From contig JAEUJQ010000090.1 of the NCBI GenBank assembly GCA_016793095.1, forward strand, positions 1 through 64,000: a stretch of 64,000 nt of DNA, given 5' to 3'. The notes under the pieces were generated by a model. That model worked only from the letters and a program-made list of their open reading frames with translations, was not told where the DNA came from and searched no databases. Positions 32,667-40,193 of the stretch are shown here, piece after piece; the stretch's first letter is position 1; each line of letters begins with the position of its first letter. Made by a program: the position numbers and the translations under genes. This DNA comes from Myxococcaceae bacterium. GTDB taxonomy: Bacteria; Myxococcota; Myxococcia; Myxococcales; Myxococcaceae.

Positions 32667-32853
32667 GCCGTCAGTATCTCCCACGGCGCAGCGGACGTCG
32701 CGAGCCTCACCACCGACGCCTGGCACCAGGAGCGCGAACCAGGACGGGCCACCAGCCCATCGCCCGCCGACAGGCCACGCGGGCCAGGCCAACGAGAACC
32801 GCGTGGGCATGAGCCGGTTGCCCCGCCGGCGCCGTCGTTGCGGTCTGCTCGAC

Positions 32854-33330
32854 ATGCGAGCGCAGCTGGCGAGCCTGGAGGTCCTCGGCCTCCTGGGCTG
32901 TAGCAGCGCGAGCCTGTCGGAGCTGCGCCCAGGGCTGTCTTCGAACGGGTTTCAGTGCTGGCTCACGCTCGCGTTCCGCCAGCCGCCGAAGAGCGGCGAC
33001 GTTCAGGACGTCCGGGTCGTCTTCTCGTCGGTGGTGCTGCTCCAGGACGAGAGCTTCGACTGGGAATACCTGACCACGCACGACCACACCGTCTCGGCGG
33101 AGAAGGACTGGGCCGGGACCGAGCAGCGGCGCTTCGTCGCCGACGAGACCACCACGCCTGAGACGACTCCGGCGGGGAAGACCCTGCAGGTGCTCTTCCA
33201 GCTTCCGGCGCCCAAGACCGTCGAGGTGAAGCCCGGCGACGAGACCAACCTCACGGCCAGACTCTTCTGGGCTGGCAAAGAACGAGACTCCATCAGCCGC
33301 GGGCTGTTCATGGCCTACCAGCGCCAGTAG
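32854..33330 (+). CDS. Small exported protein of unknown function, probable lipoprotein
   Basis: A 158-residue protein. The start MRAQLASLEVLGLLGCSSAS gives a short hydrophobic segment with a lipobox-like LLGC, although the leader is less basic than usual. The mature part is beta-rich with alternating charged and hydrophobic residues (SGDVQDVRVVFSSVVLLQDESFDWEYL, TVEVKPGDETNLTARLFWAGKERDSISRGLF), suggesting a beta sandwich. No family recognised. An in-frame region upstream of 32854 is Arg/Ser-rich and looks non-coding, hence this start. It is convergent with the EIID gene, 13 nt apart. Confidence 0.5.
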   Translation: MRAQLASLEVLGLLGCSSASLSELRPGLSSNGFQCWLTLAFRQPPKSGDVQDVRVVFSSVVLLQDESFDWEYLTTHDHTVSAEKDWAGTEQRRFVADETTTPETTPAGKTLQVLFQLPAPKTVEVKPGDETNLTARLFWAGKERDSISRGLFMAYQRQ

Positions 33331-33343
33331 CGCGCGCGGCCGG

Positions 33344-34102
33344 CTAGACGACCCCGGTCACCGCGAGCGCGAGGACGACGAAGGCCGCGAGGTAGAGGAG
33401 CAGGTACCGGCTCACTCTGCGCGAGAGCAGGAAGACGGCCAGCACCCCGAACGCGAGCGCGATGACGTCGAGCAGCGGCTCGAGCCAGCCGCGCGCGTGC
33501 ACGCCGAACTTCACCGCGAGCCATGCCGCCAGCCCACCTGCCGCGCCTGCGGAGACGACGCGAAGCCGGTTCCCCCACACCGGCAGGCGCCAGCCCTTGA
33601 GCTGTCCAACCAGCGCGTCACCCATCGACAGCCCCGCGCGGAAGAGCCAGCCGCGCGCAGTGAGGTGCACGAGGTTGTACGCCGCGACGTAGAAGGCGAC
33701 GGCCCAGACGCCCCACAGCGGCACCAGCACCACCGACAGCGCGCCGACGGCGGGCCTCAGCGACAACCAGAAGAAGCTGTCCCCCAGCGCGGCGAGCGGG
33801 CCCATGAGGGTCGCTTTGAAGCGCTCGACGGACTCGGCAGGCTGCGCGCCGGCCGCGACGCGCTGCTCGTGGAAGAGGATGCCGCCGACGATGCCCGCGG
33901 CCACGTAGGGGTGCGTGTTGAAGGGCGTGAGGTGGCGCTTGAAGGCCGCCTGGCGCCGCTCAGGGTCGGGGTAGAGCGCGAGCAGCGCGGGCGACAACGC
34001 GTAGGCGAGCCCCAGCGACTGCATGCCCTCGGTCGAGAAGCCCGCTTGCAGGAAGAGGCTGCGCCAGAAACACCGCCACACGGTGAGCTTCGGGAGCGTC
34101 AC
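33344..34102 (-). CDS. PTS mannose-family EIID component
   Basis: A 252-residue membrane protein starting at GTG 34102, which overlaps the EIIC stop by 4 nt (GTGA). Family features: the N-terminal cytoplasmic part QAGFSTEGMQSLGLAYALSPALLALYPD and HLTPFNTHPYVAAGIVGGI, then GPLAALGDSFFWLSLRP, a hallmark of EIID, followed by hydrophobic segments to the C-terminus. With EIIC it forms the membrane channel of the mannose-type phosphotransferase permease. EIIA and EIIB, HPr and EI are not found in this window, so transport by phosphorylation cannot be confirmed here. Confidence 0.88.
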   Translation of the reverse strand: MTLPKLTVWRCFWRSLFLQAGFSTEGMQSLGLAYALSPALLALYPDPERRQAAFKRHLTPFNTHPYVAAGIVGGILFHEQRVAAGAQPAESVERFKATLMGPLAALGDSFFWLSLRPAVGALSVVLVPLWGVWAVAFYVAAYNLVHLTARGWLFRAGLSMGDALVGQLKGWRLPVWGNRLRVVSAGAAGGLAAWLAVKFGVHARGWLEPLLDVIALAFGVLAVFLLSRRVSRYLLLYLAAFVVLALAVTGVV

Positions 34103-34818
34103 GACCACGAGCGCGCCCCCAGCGCAGCGAAGAGCACGAGCGCGACGAGCAGCGCCGCGGCGCCAGCAACCCTCAGGCGCCCCTGCCCTGCGCTCGCGTA
34201 GACGGCGGACGCGGCCGCAACCGTGCCCAGCACCGGGTAGCACCACTCGAGCCCGTGCAGCAGCCGCACGGGCGCACGCTCCACCAGGAGCGCCAGCGAC
34301 GGCCCGAGCAGCGGAGCCACCGCCGCGCACAGGCCGAAGAAGGCGAAGTGGGGCCACATGGCGCGCAGGTTCTGTCGCAGCGCGCGCTGCACGTCTCCGT
34401 GGTCCACGGCGGTGACGACGCGGCCGAGGTAGCGGGCCGCGCGCGTGTCGAGGCGGACTTCGACGGCGCGACCCACGAGCCCCAGCGGCGCACACACCAG
34501 GACCGCGAGCACCCACTGCGCCGGAGTCGAGTCGGCGCCCGCGGCCTCAGCCATCGTCGCGGCGAGCGCTGCCCCGGCGACCGACGGCAGCAGCTCGTGC
34601 TCGGAGCTCGCGAGGCCCAGCGACGCCCCTCCGAGGTGGAACAGCTCGAAGACGAGCCCCACCATGAGCCCCGCCTGCACGTCGCCCAGCATGACGCCCA
34701 CGCCCACCGCGGCGGGCAGCGGCCGGCTCAGCGCGGCCTGCAGGAAGGCGCGCCGCTCGAGCGCGAGCAGGCCGCCCCACAGGCCGGTGATGAGCGCCGC
34801 GGACACCACGGGGCGCAT
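34099..34818 (-). CDS. PTS mannose/sorbose-family EIIC component
   Basis: A 239-residue polytopic membrane protein. The segments LMVGLVFELFHLGGASLGLASSEHELLPSVAGAALAA and RAAR-AVDHGDVQRALRQNLRAMWPHFAFFGLCAA match EIIC of the mannose/sorbose PTS, with about six to eight hydrophobic helices. It pairs with the EIID gene directly downstream. In other bacteria of this group the mannose-type PTS proteins are often regulatory, so the pair may not transport sugar. The start at 34818 is the first ATG of the hydrophobic reading frame, 39 nt after the stop of the large lipoprotein gene upstream. Confidence 0.88.
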   Translation of the reverse strand: MRPVVSAALITGLWGGLLALERRAFLQAALSRPLPAAVGVGVMLGDVQAGLMVGLVFELFHLGGASLGLASSEHELLPSVAGAALAATMAEAAGADSTPAQWVLAVLVCAPLGLVGRAVEVRLDTRAARYLGRVVTAVDHGDVQRALRQNLRAMWPHFAFFGLCAAVAPLLGPSLALLVERAPVRLLHGLEWCYPVLGTVAAASAVYASAGQGRLRVAGAAALLVALVLFAALGARSWS

Positions 34819-34857
34819 CCTGCTCGCCGAGAACGCCGTCGTCGAGGACGAGTGCGG

Positions 34858-37800
34858 TCAGGGCTCGACGCAGTAGAGGCGCCGAGCCGAGCTGCACACC
34901 GCCGACCCCAGGCTGAAGAAGTCCGACGTGACGCTCGGCGCGCGGCCAACCAACCCGTCCACTCCGCCGCTGGTGAAGTTGAAGCAGTTGGTGGCGGTCG
35001 TCGCGAGCGCGGTGGGCGACGAGGCGCCGGTCCACGCATGGGTCTCGCCGACGACGTAGGAGCCGTCGGTCGCTCGCCAGAGGCCAACACCCGTCGGCGG
35101 AGGGCCGACGAGGTCAGCGCCCGTGCCAATCCGCATGCCGTCGGTGCGGTAGTAGGTCGCAGCCACATCGACGCGGCTCGCCGCGGTGATGGCCGTCGAG
35201 GCGGCGAAGGCCACGAAGGTGCGTGTCGTGAAGCCGCTCGGCTTGTTGTTGTTGCAGAAGGTGTCGAGCGAGAGGAACCCCGAGCCCTGCGTCGAGGGCG
35301 TGAAGGTGTTCGTGGTGATGTACGCCACCTTCCCGCCCGAGGGCACGGTGGGCATGGCGACGGCCGTCGTCGAGGCCTTGCTGAGGCAGTAGATGCGCGC
35401 CGTGCTGCTGCACGAATAGCCCGCGAAGGCGACCGACCACCGGCTCGGTCCACCAGTGGAGACGCCGCGCTCCGCGGTGCCGCTCGTCGAGGTCCAGTTG
35501 GTGCAGTCGTTGGGAGCGTTCGCGGTGCCGTCGCCGTAGGTGCCGGTCCAGACCGACGCGCTGGTGTACCTGCCGTACTCGTCGAGGTTCGGCGCGGACA
35601 ACACCCGATGCGCGAGCAGGTCGGTCTCGCTGAGCGCGAAGAGCGTGTTGTCCATGCGGTAGAACGCTCCCTTGCCGGTGCCGAGCCGCGCGGCCGCGAG
35701 CGGGGTGTTCGAGTCCGTCGACATCCACGCGACGAAGTTGGTGCCGGCGGCGTTGTTGATGCCGGCAGTCGTCGCCAGCGTGTTGCACTGCGTGTCGTAC
35801 GCGGTCGCGCTGCCGAGGGTCGCGGCGAAGCTCTGGGACGAGACGAAGATGAGGTTGTGGCTGATGGGGAGGAAGCGCGCGTTCGCGGTGGTGTGGCCCG
35901 TCATCGTCACGTTGCAGAGGTGGCCGTTGCCGTAGGCGGTGCACGTTCCGCTCGGCGCCACCCAGCCGGTGAACCGGGACCCGGAGCCGTTCGTCGTGTG
36001 GGCGCGCACGGTGACGGACGCGTTGTGGTCGTAGAGCCGCGAGCAGCCCGACGAGCCGCAGTTCATCAGCAGGTTGTCCGTCGTCGAGACGAGGCCGCCC
36101 GAGAAGCTCGCCACGATGGTGAGGCGCCACTGACCGCGACCCGTCGCCGAGAGCGCGACCGAGCCCCCGGGGGTGGCGCTGACGGTGATGGTGCCGTTGC
36201 GTGTGCCGCCAGCGTCTGGGCTGAAGACGACCGACACGTTGCAGCTCATGCCCGGCGCCAGCGTGCCGGCACACCCCGAGGCGTCGAAGTCGGCGAGGTT
36301 CGAGTTGACGAGCGAGAGCGTTCCCGTCGCCACGTCTCCGGTGTTCTGAATCGTCCAGGTCAACGGCGAGGAGTTGACGCCCACCTCTCCGCTGCCGAAG
36401 TCATGCGACGTCAGGGTGACGGCGAGCTGGGCGGGGTTCTGCACGTTCGCCGTGAGGGCGAGCGCCTGCGAGCCCCCCGGCGTCGCCGAGGCGGTCAGCG
36501 TGGCCGTCTTCATGCCGTTGCCGTTCGCCGAGAAGGCCGTGAAGCGAACGGACGACGTGCATGACGCCCCGCCCGCGAGGGGCTGCCCGAGCTGGCACGA
36601 CGACGTGCCCGAGGAGACCTGCCACTGCGAGGCGTTCGTCCCCGACAGGCTGAGGCTCAGCGGCCCCGACGCCTGCTGGCCCGTGTTGGTGACGGTGAAG
36701 CTCATCGAGACGTTTCCGCCCAACAGCACGTTGCCGTAGTTGACGCTCGAGCCGCTGGCGGGCGCGAGGGTGAGCTGCGCCGGCGAGATGGCAGAGCCCG
36801 TCAGCGACGCGGTCGCCATGCCCCCGGGGCTCGCGGTCGCGGTCACGCTCGCCGAGTGGTTCGCGGCCGTGGTGGGGCTGTAGAGGACGCGGAAGGAGCA
36901 GCTCGCCAGGGGCGTCAGCGAGCTGGTGCAGGTGGACGACTGAATCTGGAAGTGGGACGGGTTGGCACCCCCCAACGTCACCTGCACCGTGCCCGACGAC
37001 ACGTCGCCCACGTTCTGTACGGTGAAGACCTGCGAGTCGCTCTGCCCGACGACCACCGAGGGGAAGGTGTGACTGGCCGGGCTGATGCGCAGCGCCGCGG
37101 GCGCCTGGCCCGTCCCCGAGAGGGTCGCCTGGGCGGTGTTGGAGCCAGCCGAGGCCGTGAGGAAGGCGCTGAGGGCGCCGGCGCTCTGGGGCTGGAACGT
37201 GACGCGGAGCGTGCAGCTCCCCATGCCGGCGAGCATCGAGGTGCAGGTGTTGTTGCTGATGAGGAAGCTGCTGCTCGCCGTTCCACCGATGGCCGTGGTG
37301 AGCCCGCTCAGCGCCGTCATGCCGGTGTTGCTGACCGTGAAGTTCACGAAGGACCCTGCCTGGCCAACGACGGCACTGCCGAAGTCGGGGTTCGAGGGCG
37401 TGATGGCCAGCGCGCCGGGAGTGACCCCGCTGCCCTGCAGCGTCACCGTCGCCATGCCGCCGGGCGTCGCGCTGCCGGTCCCCGTGCCGGTGCGCGCGCC
37501 GAGCGCCGCCGGTGAGAAGCGGAACGTCACCGAGCAGGAGCCGCTCGGGGGAATGGAGGTGCCGCACGTCGAGCTCACGAAGATGAACTCGGGCGAGGGC
37601 ATCGCCGAGAAGCTCGGCAGGCCGGTCGGAACCTGCCCGACGTTCGAGACGCTGATGACCGCGGTCGCGCTCGCGCCCGTGGCGACGCTGCCGAACGAGA
37701 GGGTCGGACCAGCGAACCTGAGGAGGGCCGGCTCGAGGCCCATGCCGCTCAGGACGACGGGCGCGGGAATGACGCCCATGGCTCCGACCGTCAGCAGGCC

Positions 37801-39213
37801 GGCCCGGGTGCCGGCGGCCGAGGGACGGAACTCCACGGCGACGGCGCAGGTGCCGGCGCCCGCCACCGTCTGCCCGCTGCAGGTGTCCATGCCCCTGACG
37901 AAGTCACCGGCGTTGGCGCCGCCGATGGTGACGGCCAGCGCGGGCGTCGTCGTTTGACCGGTGTTGGTGATGGTGAAGACGAGGGTGTTGCCGACGGCGC
38001 CAGCAGCGGTGTCGTTGAAGATGCCGGGGCTCGGCATCGCAGAGAGCGTCGCGGGCGTCTGACCGGTCGCGCTGAGCGTCGCGGACGCCATGCCGCCGGG
38101 GCTGGCCGAGACCGCGAGCGTCGCCGTCCGCGCCCCGGTAGCCGTCGGCACGAAGACGATGGTGACGGTGCAGGACCCGGCCGGCGCAATCGATGACGTG
38201 CAGGTGTTGCCGCTGATGGTGAACATCGCGCCGTCGGCGCCGGTGACCGCGACGTTGGGAATCCCCGTGGGCGAGCCGCCAGGGTTGGTGATGGTGAAAG
38301 CCTGGGGCATCGAGCTGCTCCCCAGGCCAACGCCGCCGAAGTTGTGCGTCATGGGCGCGATGGAGAGCGAGGCCGCGAAGGCCCCCTGGCCCGAGAGCGC
38401 GACTGAGCGGCTCCCGCCCGGCGAGGCGCTCACGTCGAGGCTGGCCGTGAGCGTCCCCGTGGCCGCGGGCGTGAAGACGAGGGACACCTGACAGGACGAG
38501 GCAGGCGCGAGCGCGCTCGTGCACGTCGTCCCCTGGATGCCGAAGGCGTTCGCGTTGGGACCGGTCAGCGTCACCATCAGCACGCCGGTGGGCTCATCAC
38601 CGGTGTTGGAGACGATGACGGTCACCGGCTGGCTCGAGTTCCCGACGGTGACGCCGCCGAAGTCGTGCGTCATGCGATCGACGGTGACCTGCGCCGGGAG
38701 GCCCGCGTCGGGCGTACCGCCGTCGTCAGCCATGCCGCCCGCGCTGCCGCCTGCACTCCCGCCTGCGCTGCCACCTGCGCTCCCGCCTGCGCTGCCACCG
38801 GCGTCGCCGCCAGCCGTTCCGCCAGCCGTTCCGCCAGCGTCACCGCCAGCCGTTCCGCCAGCGCTGCCACCCGCTGTCCCACCAGCCGTGCCGCCAGCGT
38901 CACCGCCAGCCGTTCCGCCAGCGCTGCCGCCTGCCGTGCCGCCAGCGCTGCCACCCGCTGTCCCACCAGCTGACCCGCCGCCGACGCCACCGCCAACCCC
39001 GCCGCTCGAGCCGCCGGCAGTTCCACCGCCCGCCACGCCGCCCGCAGTCGCGCCACCGTCAGCGGAGCGACACTGCCCCACGACACAGACCTGCCCCGTC
39101 GGGCAGTCCGCATCGGTGTTGCACTTCGCGCCCTCAGGGATGGCGATGGCGCACCCGCTCGCCGCGACCCCGACGACTGCCACTGAGAACACTGCGAGGT
39201 TGAGTCGCGTCAT
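34858..39213 (-). CDS. Very large repeat lipoprotein with choice-of-anchor-D/Hydin-like repeats
   Basis: A 1451-residue predicted lipoprotein (MTRLNLAVFSVAVVGVAASGCAIA, lipobox ASGC). A Cys motif CNTDADCPTGQVCVVGQC is followed by a long Gly/Ser/Thr/Ala linker. Eight repeats of about 100-115 residues then share DFGxVxxGxxSxxxxxxxxNxGxxxTG, the choice-of-anchor-D / ASPM-SPD-2-Hydin-like beta domain. The C-terminal third contains an InlB-B-repeat-like part (SRLYDHNASVTVRAHTTNGS) and two DUF1554-like domains with Cys and Trp (NLIFVSSQSFAATLGS, AYITTNTFTPSTQGS). It is probably a surface adhesin or decoration protein. It overlaps the upstream TPR/PEGA gene by 4 nt. Confidence 0.8.
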   Translation of the reverse strand: MTRLNLAVFSVAVVGVAASGCAIAIPEGAKCNTDADCPTGQVCVVGQCRSADGGATAGGVAGGGTAGGSSGGVGGGVGGGSAGGTAGGSAGGTAGGSAGGTAGGDAGGTAGGTAGGSAGGTAGGDAGGTAGGTAGGDAGGSAGGSAGGSAGGSAGGSAGGMADDGGTPDAGLPAQVTVDRMTHDFGGVTVGNSSQPVTVIVSNTGDEPTGVLMVTLTGPNANAFGIQGTTCTSALAPASSCQVSLVFTPAATGTLTASLDVSASPGGSRSVALSGQGAFAASLSIAPMTHNFGGVGLGSSSMPQAFTITNPGGSPTGIPNVAVTGADGAMFTISGNTCTSSIAPAGSCTVTIVFVPTATGARTATLAVSASPGGMASATLSATGQTPATLSAMPSPGIFNDTAAGAVGNTLVFTITNTGQTTTPALAVTIGGANAGDFVRGMDTCSGQTVAGAGTCAVAVEFRPSAAGTRAGLLTVGAMGVIPAPVVLSGMGLEPALLRFAGPTLSFGSVATGASATAVISVSNVGQVPTGLPSFSAMPSPEFIFVSSTCGTSIPPSGSCSVTFRFSPAALGARTGTGTGSATPGGMATVTLQGSGVTPGALAITPSNPDFGSAVVGQAGSFVNFTVSNTGMTALSGLTTAIGGTASSSFLISNNTCTSMLAGMGSCTLRVTFQPQSAGALSAFLTASAGSNTAQATLSGTGQAPAALRISPASHTFPSVVVGQSDSQVFTVQNVGDVSSGTVQVTLGGANPSHFQIQSSTCTSSLTPLASCSFRVLYSPTTAANHSASVTATASPGGMATASLTGSAISPAQLTLAPASGSSVNYGNVLLGGNVSMSFTVTNTGQQASGPLSLSLSGTNASQWQVSSGTSSCQLGQPLAGGASCTSSVRFTAFSANGNGMKTATLTASATPGGSQALALTANVQNPAQLAVTLTSHDFGSGEVGVNSSPLTWTIQNTGDVATGTLSLVNSNLADFDASGCAGTLAPGMSCNVSVVFSPDAGGTRNGTITVSATPGGSVALSATGRGQWRLTIVASFSGGLVSTTDNLLMNCGSSGCSRLYDHNASVTVRAHTTNGSGSRFTGWVAPSGTCTAYGNGHLCNVTMTGHTTANARFLPISHNLIFVSSQSFAATLGSATAYDTQCNTLATTAGINNAAGTNFVAWMSTDSNTPLAAARLGTGKGAFYRMDNTLFALSETDLLAHRVLSAPNLDEYGRYTSASVWTGTYGDGTANAPNDCTNWTSTSGTAERGVSTGGPSRWSVAFAGYSCSSTARIYCLSKASTTAVAMPTVPSGGKVAYITTNTFTPSTQGSGFLSLDTFCNNNKPSGFTTRTFVAFAASTAITAASRVDVAATYYRTDGMRIGTGADLVGPPPTGVGLWRATDGSYVVGETHAWTGASSPTALATTATNCFNFTSGGVDGLVGRAPSVTSDFFSLGSAVCSSARRLYCVEP
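38734..39050. repeat. 12-bp-unit tandem repeat coding a Gly/Ser/Thr/Ala linker
   Basis: Tandem units of about 12 bp (consensus GCCGCCAGCGCT-like on the plus strand, with variants GTTCCGCCA and CACCGCCAG) encode a linker of GGSA, GGTA and GGDA tetrapeptides in the large lipoprotein. A larger block of about 40 bp recurs twice inside the array, which suggests block duplication on top of single-unit slippage. Unit length keeps the frame. Confidence 0.8.
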
Positions 39214-40172
39214 CGCCCCTCCACGAAGAACAGAACCACCGCGGTAATCGCTGCCGCGCCGGCCACGCCGTACGCGATGTTCGCACCCGTCGCGAGCCCC
39301 TGGGCCGCCTGGGCTTGCTGCGGGGCCATGCCGATGGGCGCGTTCGGGACCTGCGCCGCCGTGTTCTGCGCCACCACCCCCAACCCCACACCCGCGCCCG
39401 CGGCCGCCACCGCGGCTCCGCCAGCCACCCACGTCCAGAGCCGCCCCTTCTTCGGAGGCTCTGCCCCCTTCGACACTTCAGTCCCTGGCGGCGTCGTCAC
39501 GTCTTTCTGCGGCGTGAGGTTCGCGGTCTTCGTGCCATCGTCCTTCTTCGGGGCATCGACGAGCGGCGGAGGAGGCGGCGGCGGGTCCACCGGCTTCGCG
39601 GCTGCGGGCCGCAGGTTGATGGTCATCTCGGTGGCGCGCTGCACCTGCATCACGAAGGAGCGCTCCATCGTCTCGAAGCCGTCGGCCTTCACCACCAGCT
39701 TGTGGTTGCCCGCCGTGAGCTCGACGGACGCGGGCGAGTTGCCCAGCACCTTGCCGTCCACCTCGATGACGGCGTTGGGAGGGTCGGCGAAGACGAGCAG
39801 CTGCTGGAGCCCCTTCTCTCTCAGGCGACGCTCGAGGTTCGCGATGGCGTCGTTGACCGTGTCCTTGTCCTTCGCGTCGGGCGACATGCGCAGGTAGTCG
39901 CGGTACGAGCGCAGCGCCTTCGGCACGTCGCCGAGCTGCTCGTGGCACCGGCCGATGTTGTAGAAGAGCACCGGGCTGGGCTTGAGCGCGTACGCCTCCT
40001 CGAACCTGACGATGGCGTCCGCGTAGCGCGCTTCTTTGTAGAGCTTCTGCGCTGCGAGGAAGGCCTCCTTCGCCTTCTGGGTCGCGTCCTCGGCGGCGGC
40101 GGGCTCCGGCTTCTTCGTGGGTTTGGCGGGCGCAGAGACGACGAGCGCCACGCAGAGCGCGGGTGCGAACAC
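39210..40172 (-). CDS. TPR and PEGA domain envelope protein with C-terminal membrane segments
   Basis: A 320-residue exported protein (signal MFAPALCVALVVSAPA). Residues about 30-115 are TPR helices (AFLAAQKLYKEARYADAIVRFEEAYALKPSPVLFYNIGRCHEQLGDVPKALRSYRDYL). Residues about 125-185 form a PEGA domain (LLVFADPPNAVIEVDGKVLGNSPASVELTAGNHKLVVKADGFETMERSF). A Pro/Lys linker precedes a hydrophobic segment at about 243-268 and another near 295-318. The gene overlaps the large lipoprotein by 4 nt, and the FHA-kinase-PEGA gene lies 21 nt upstream on the same strand, so the three probably form one transcription unit linking a kinase to surface proteins. Confidence 0.78.
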   Translation of the reverse strand: MFAPALCVALVVSAPAKPTKKPEPAAAEDATQKAKEAFLAAQKLYKEARYADAIVRFEEAYALKPSPVLFYNIGRCHEQLGDVPKALRSYRDYLRMSPDAKDKDTVNDAIANLERRLREKGLQQLLVFADPPNAVIEVDGKVLGNSPASVELTAGNHKLVVKADGFETMERSFVMQVQRATEMTINLRPAAAKPVDPPPPPPPLVDAPKKDDGTKTANLTPQKDVTTPPGTEVSKGAEPPKKGRLWTWVAGGAAVAAAGAGVGLGVVAQNTAAQVPNAPIGMAPQQAQAAQGLATGANIAYGVAGAAAITAVVLFFVEGR

Positions 40173-40193
40173 GGTGGAGTTCCTCTCGCTGGT

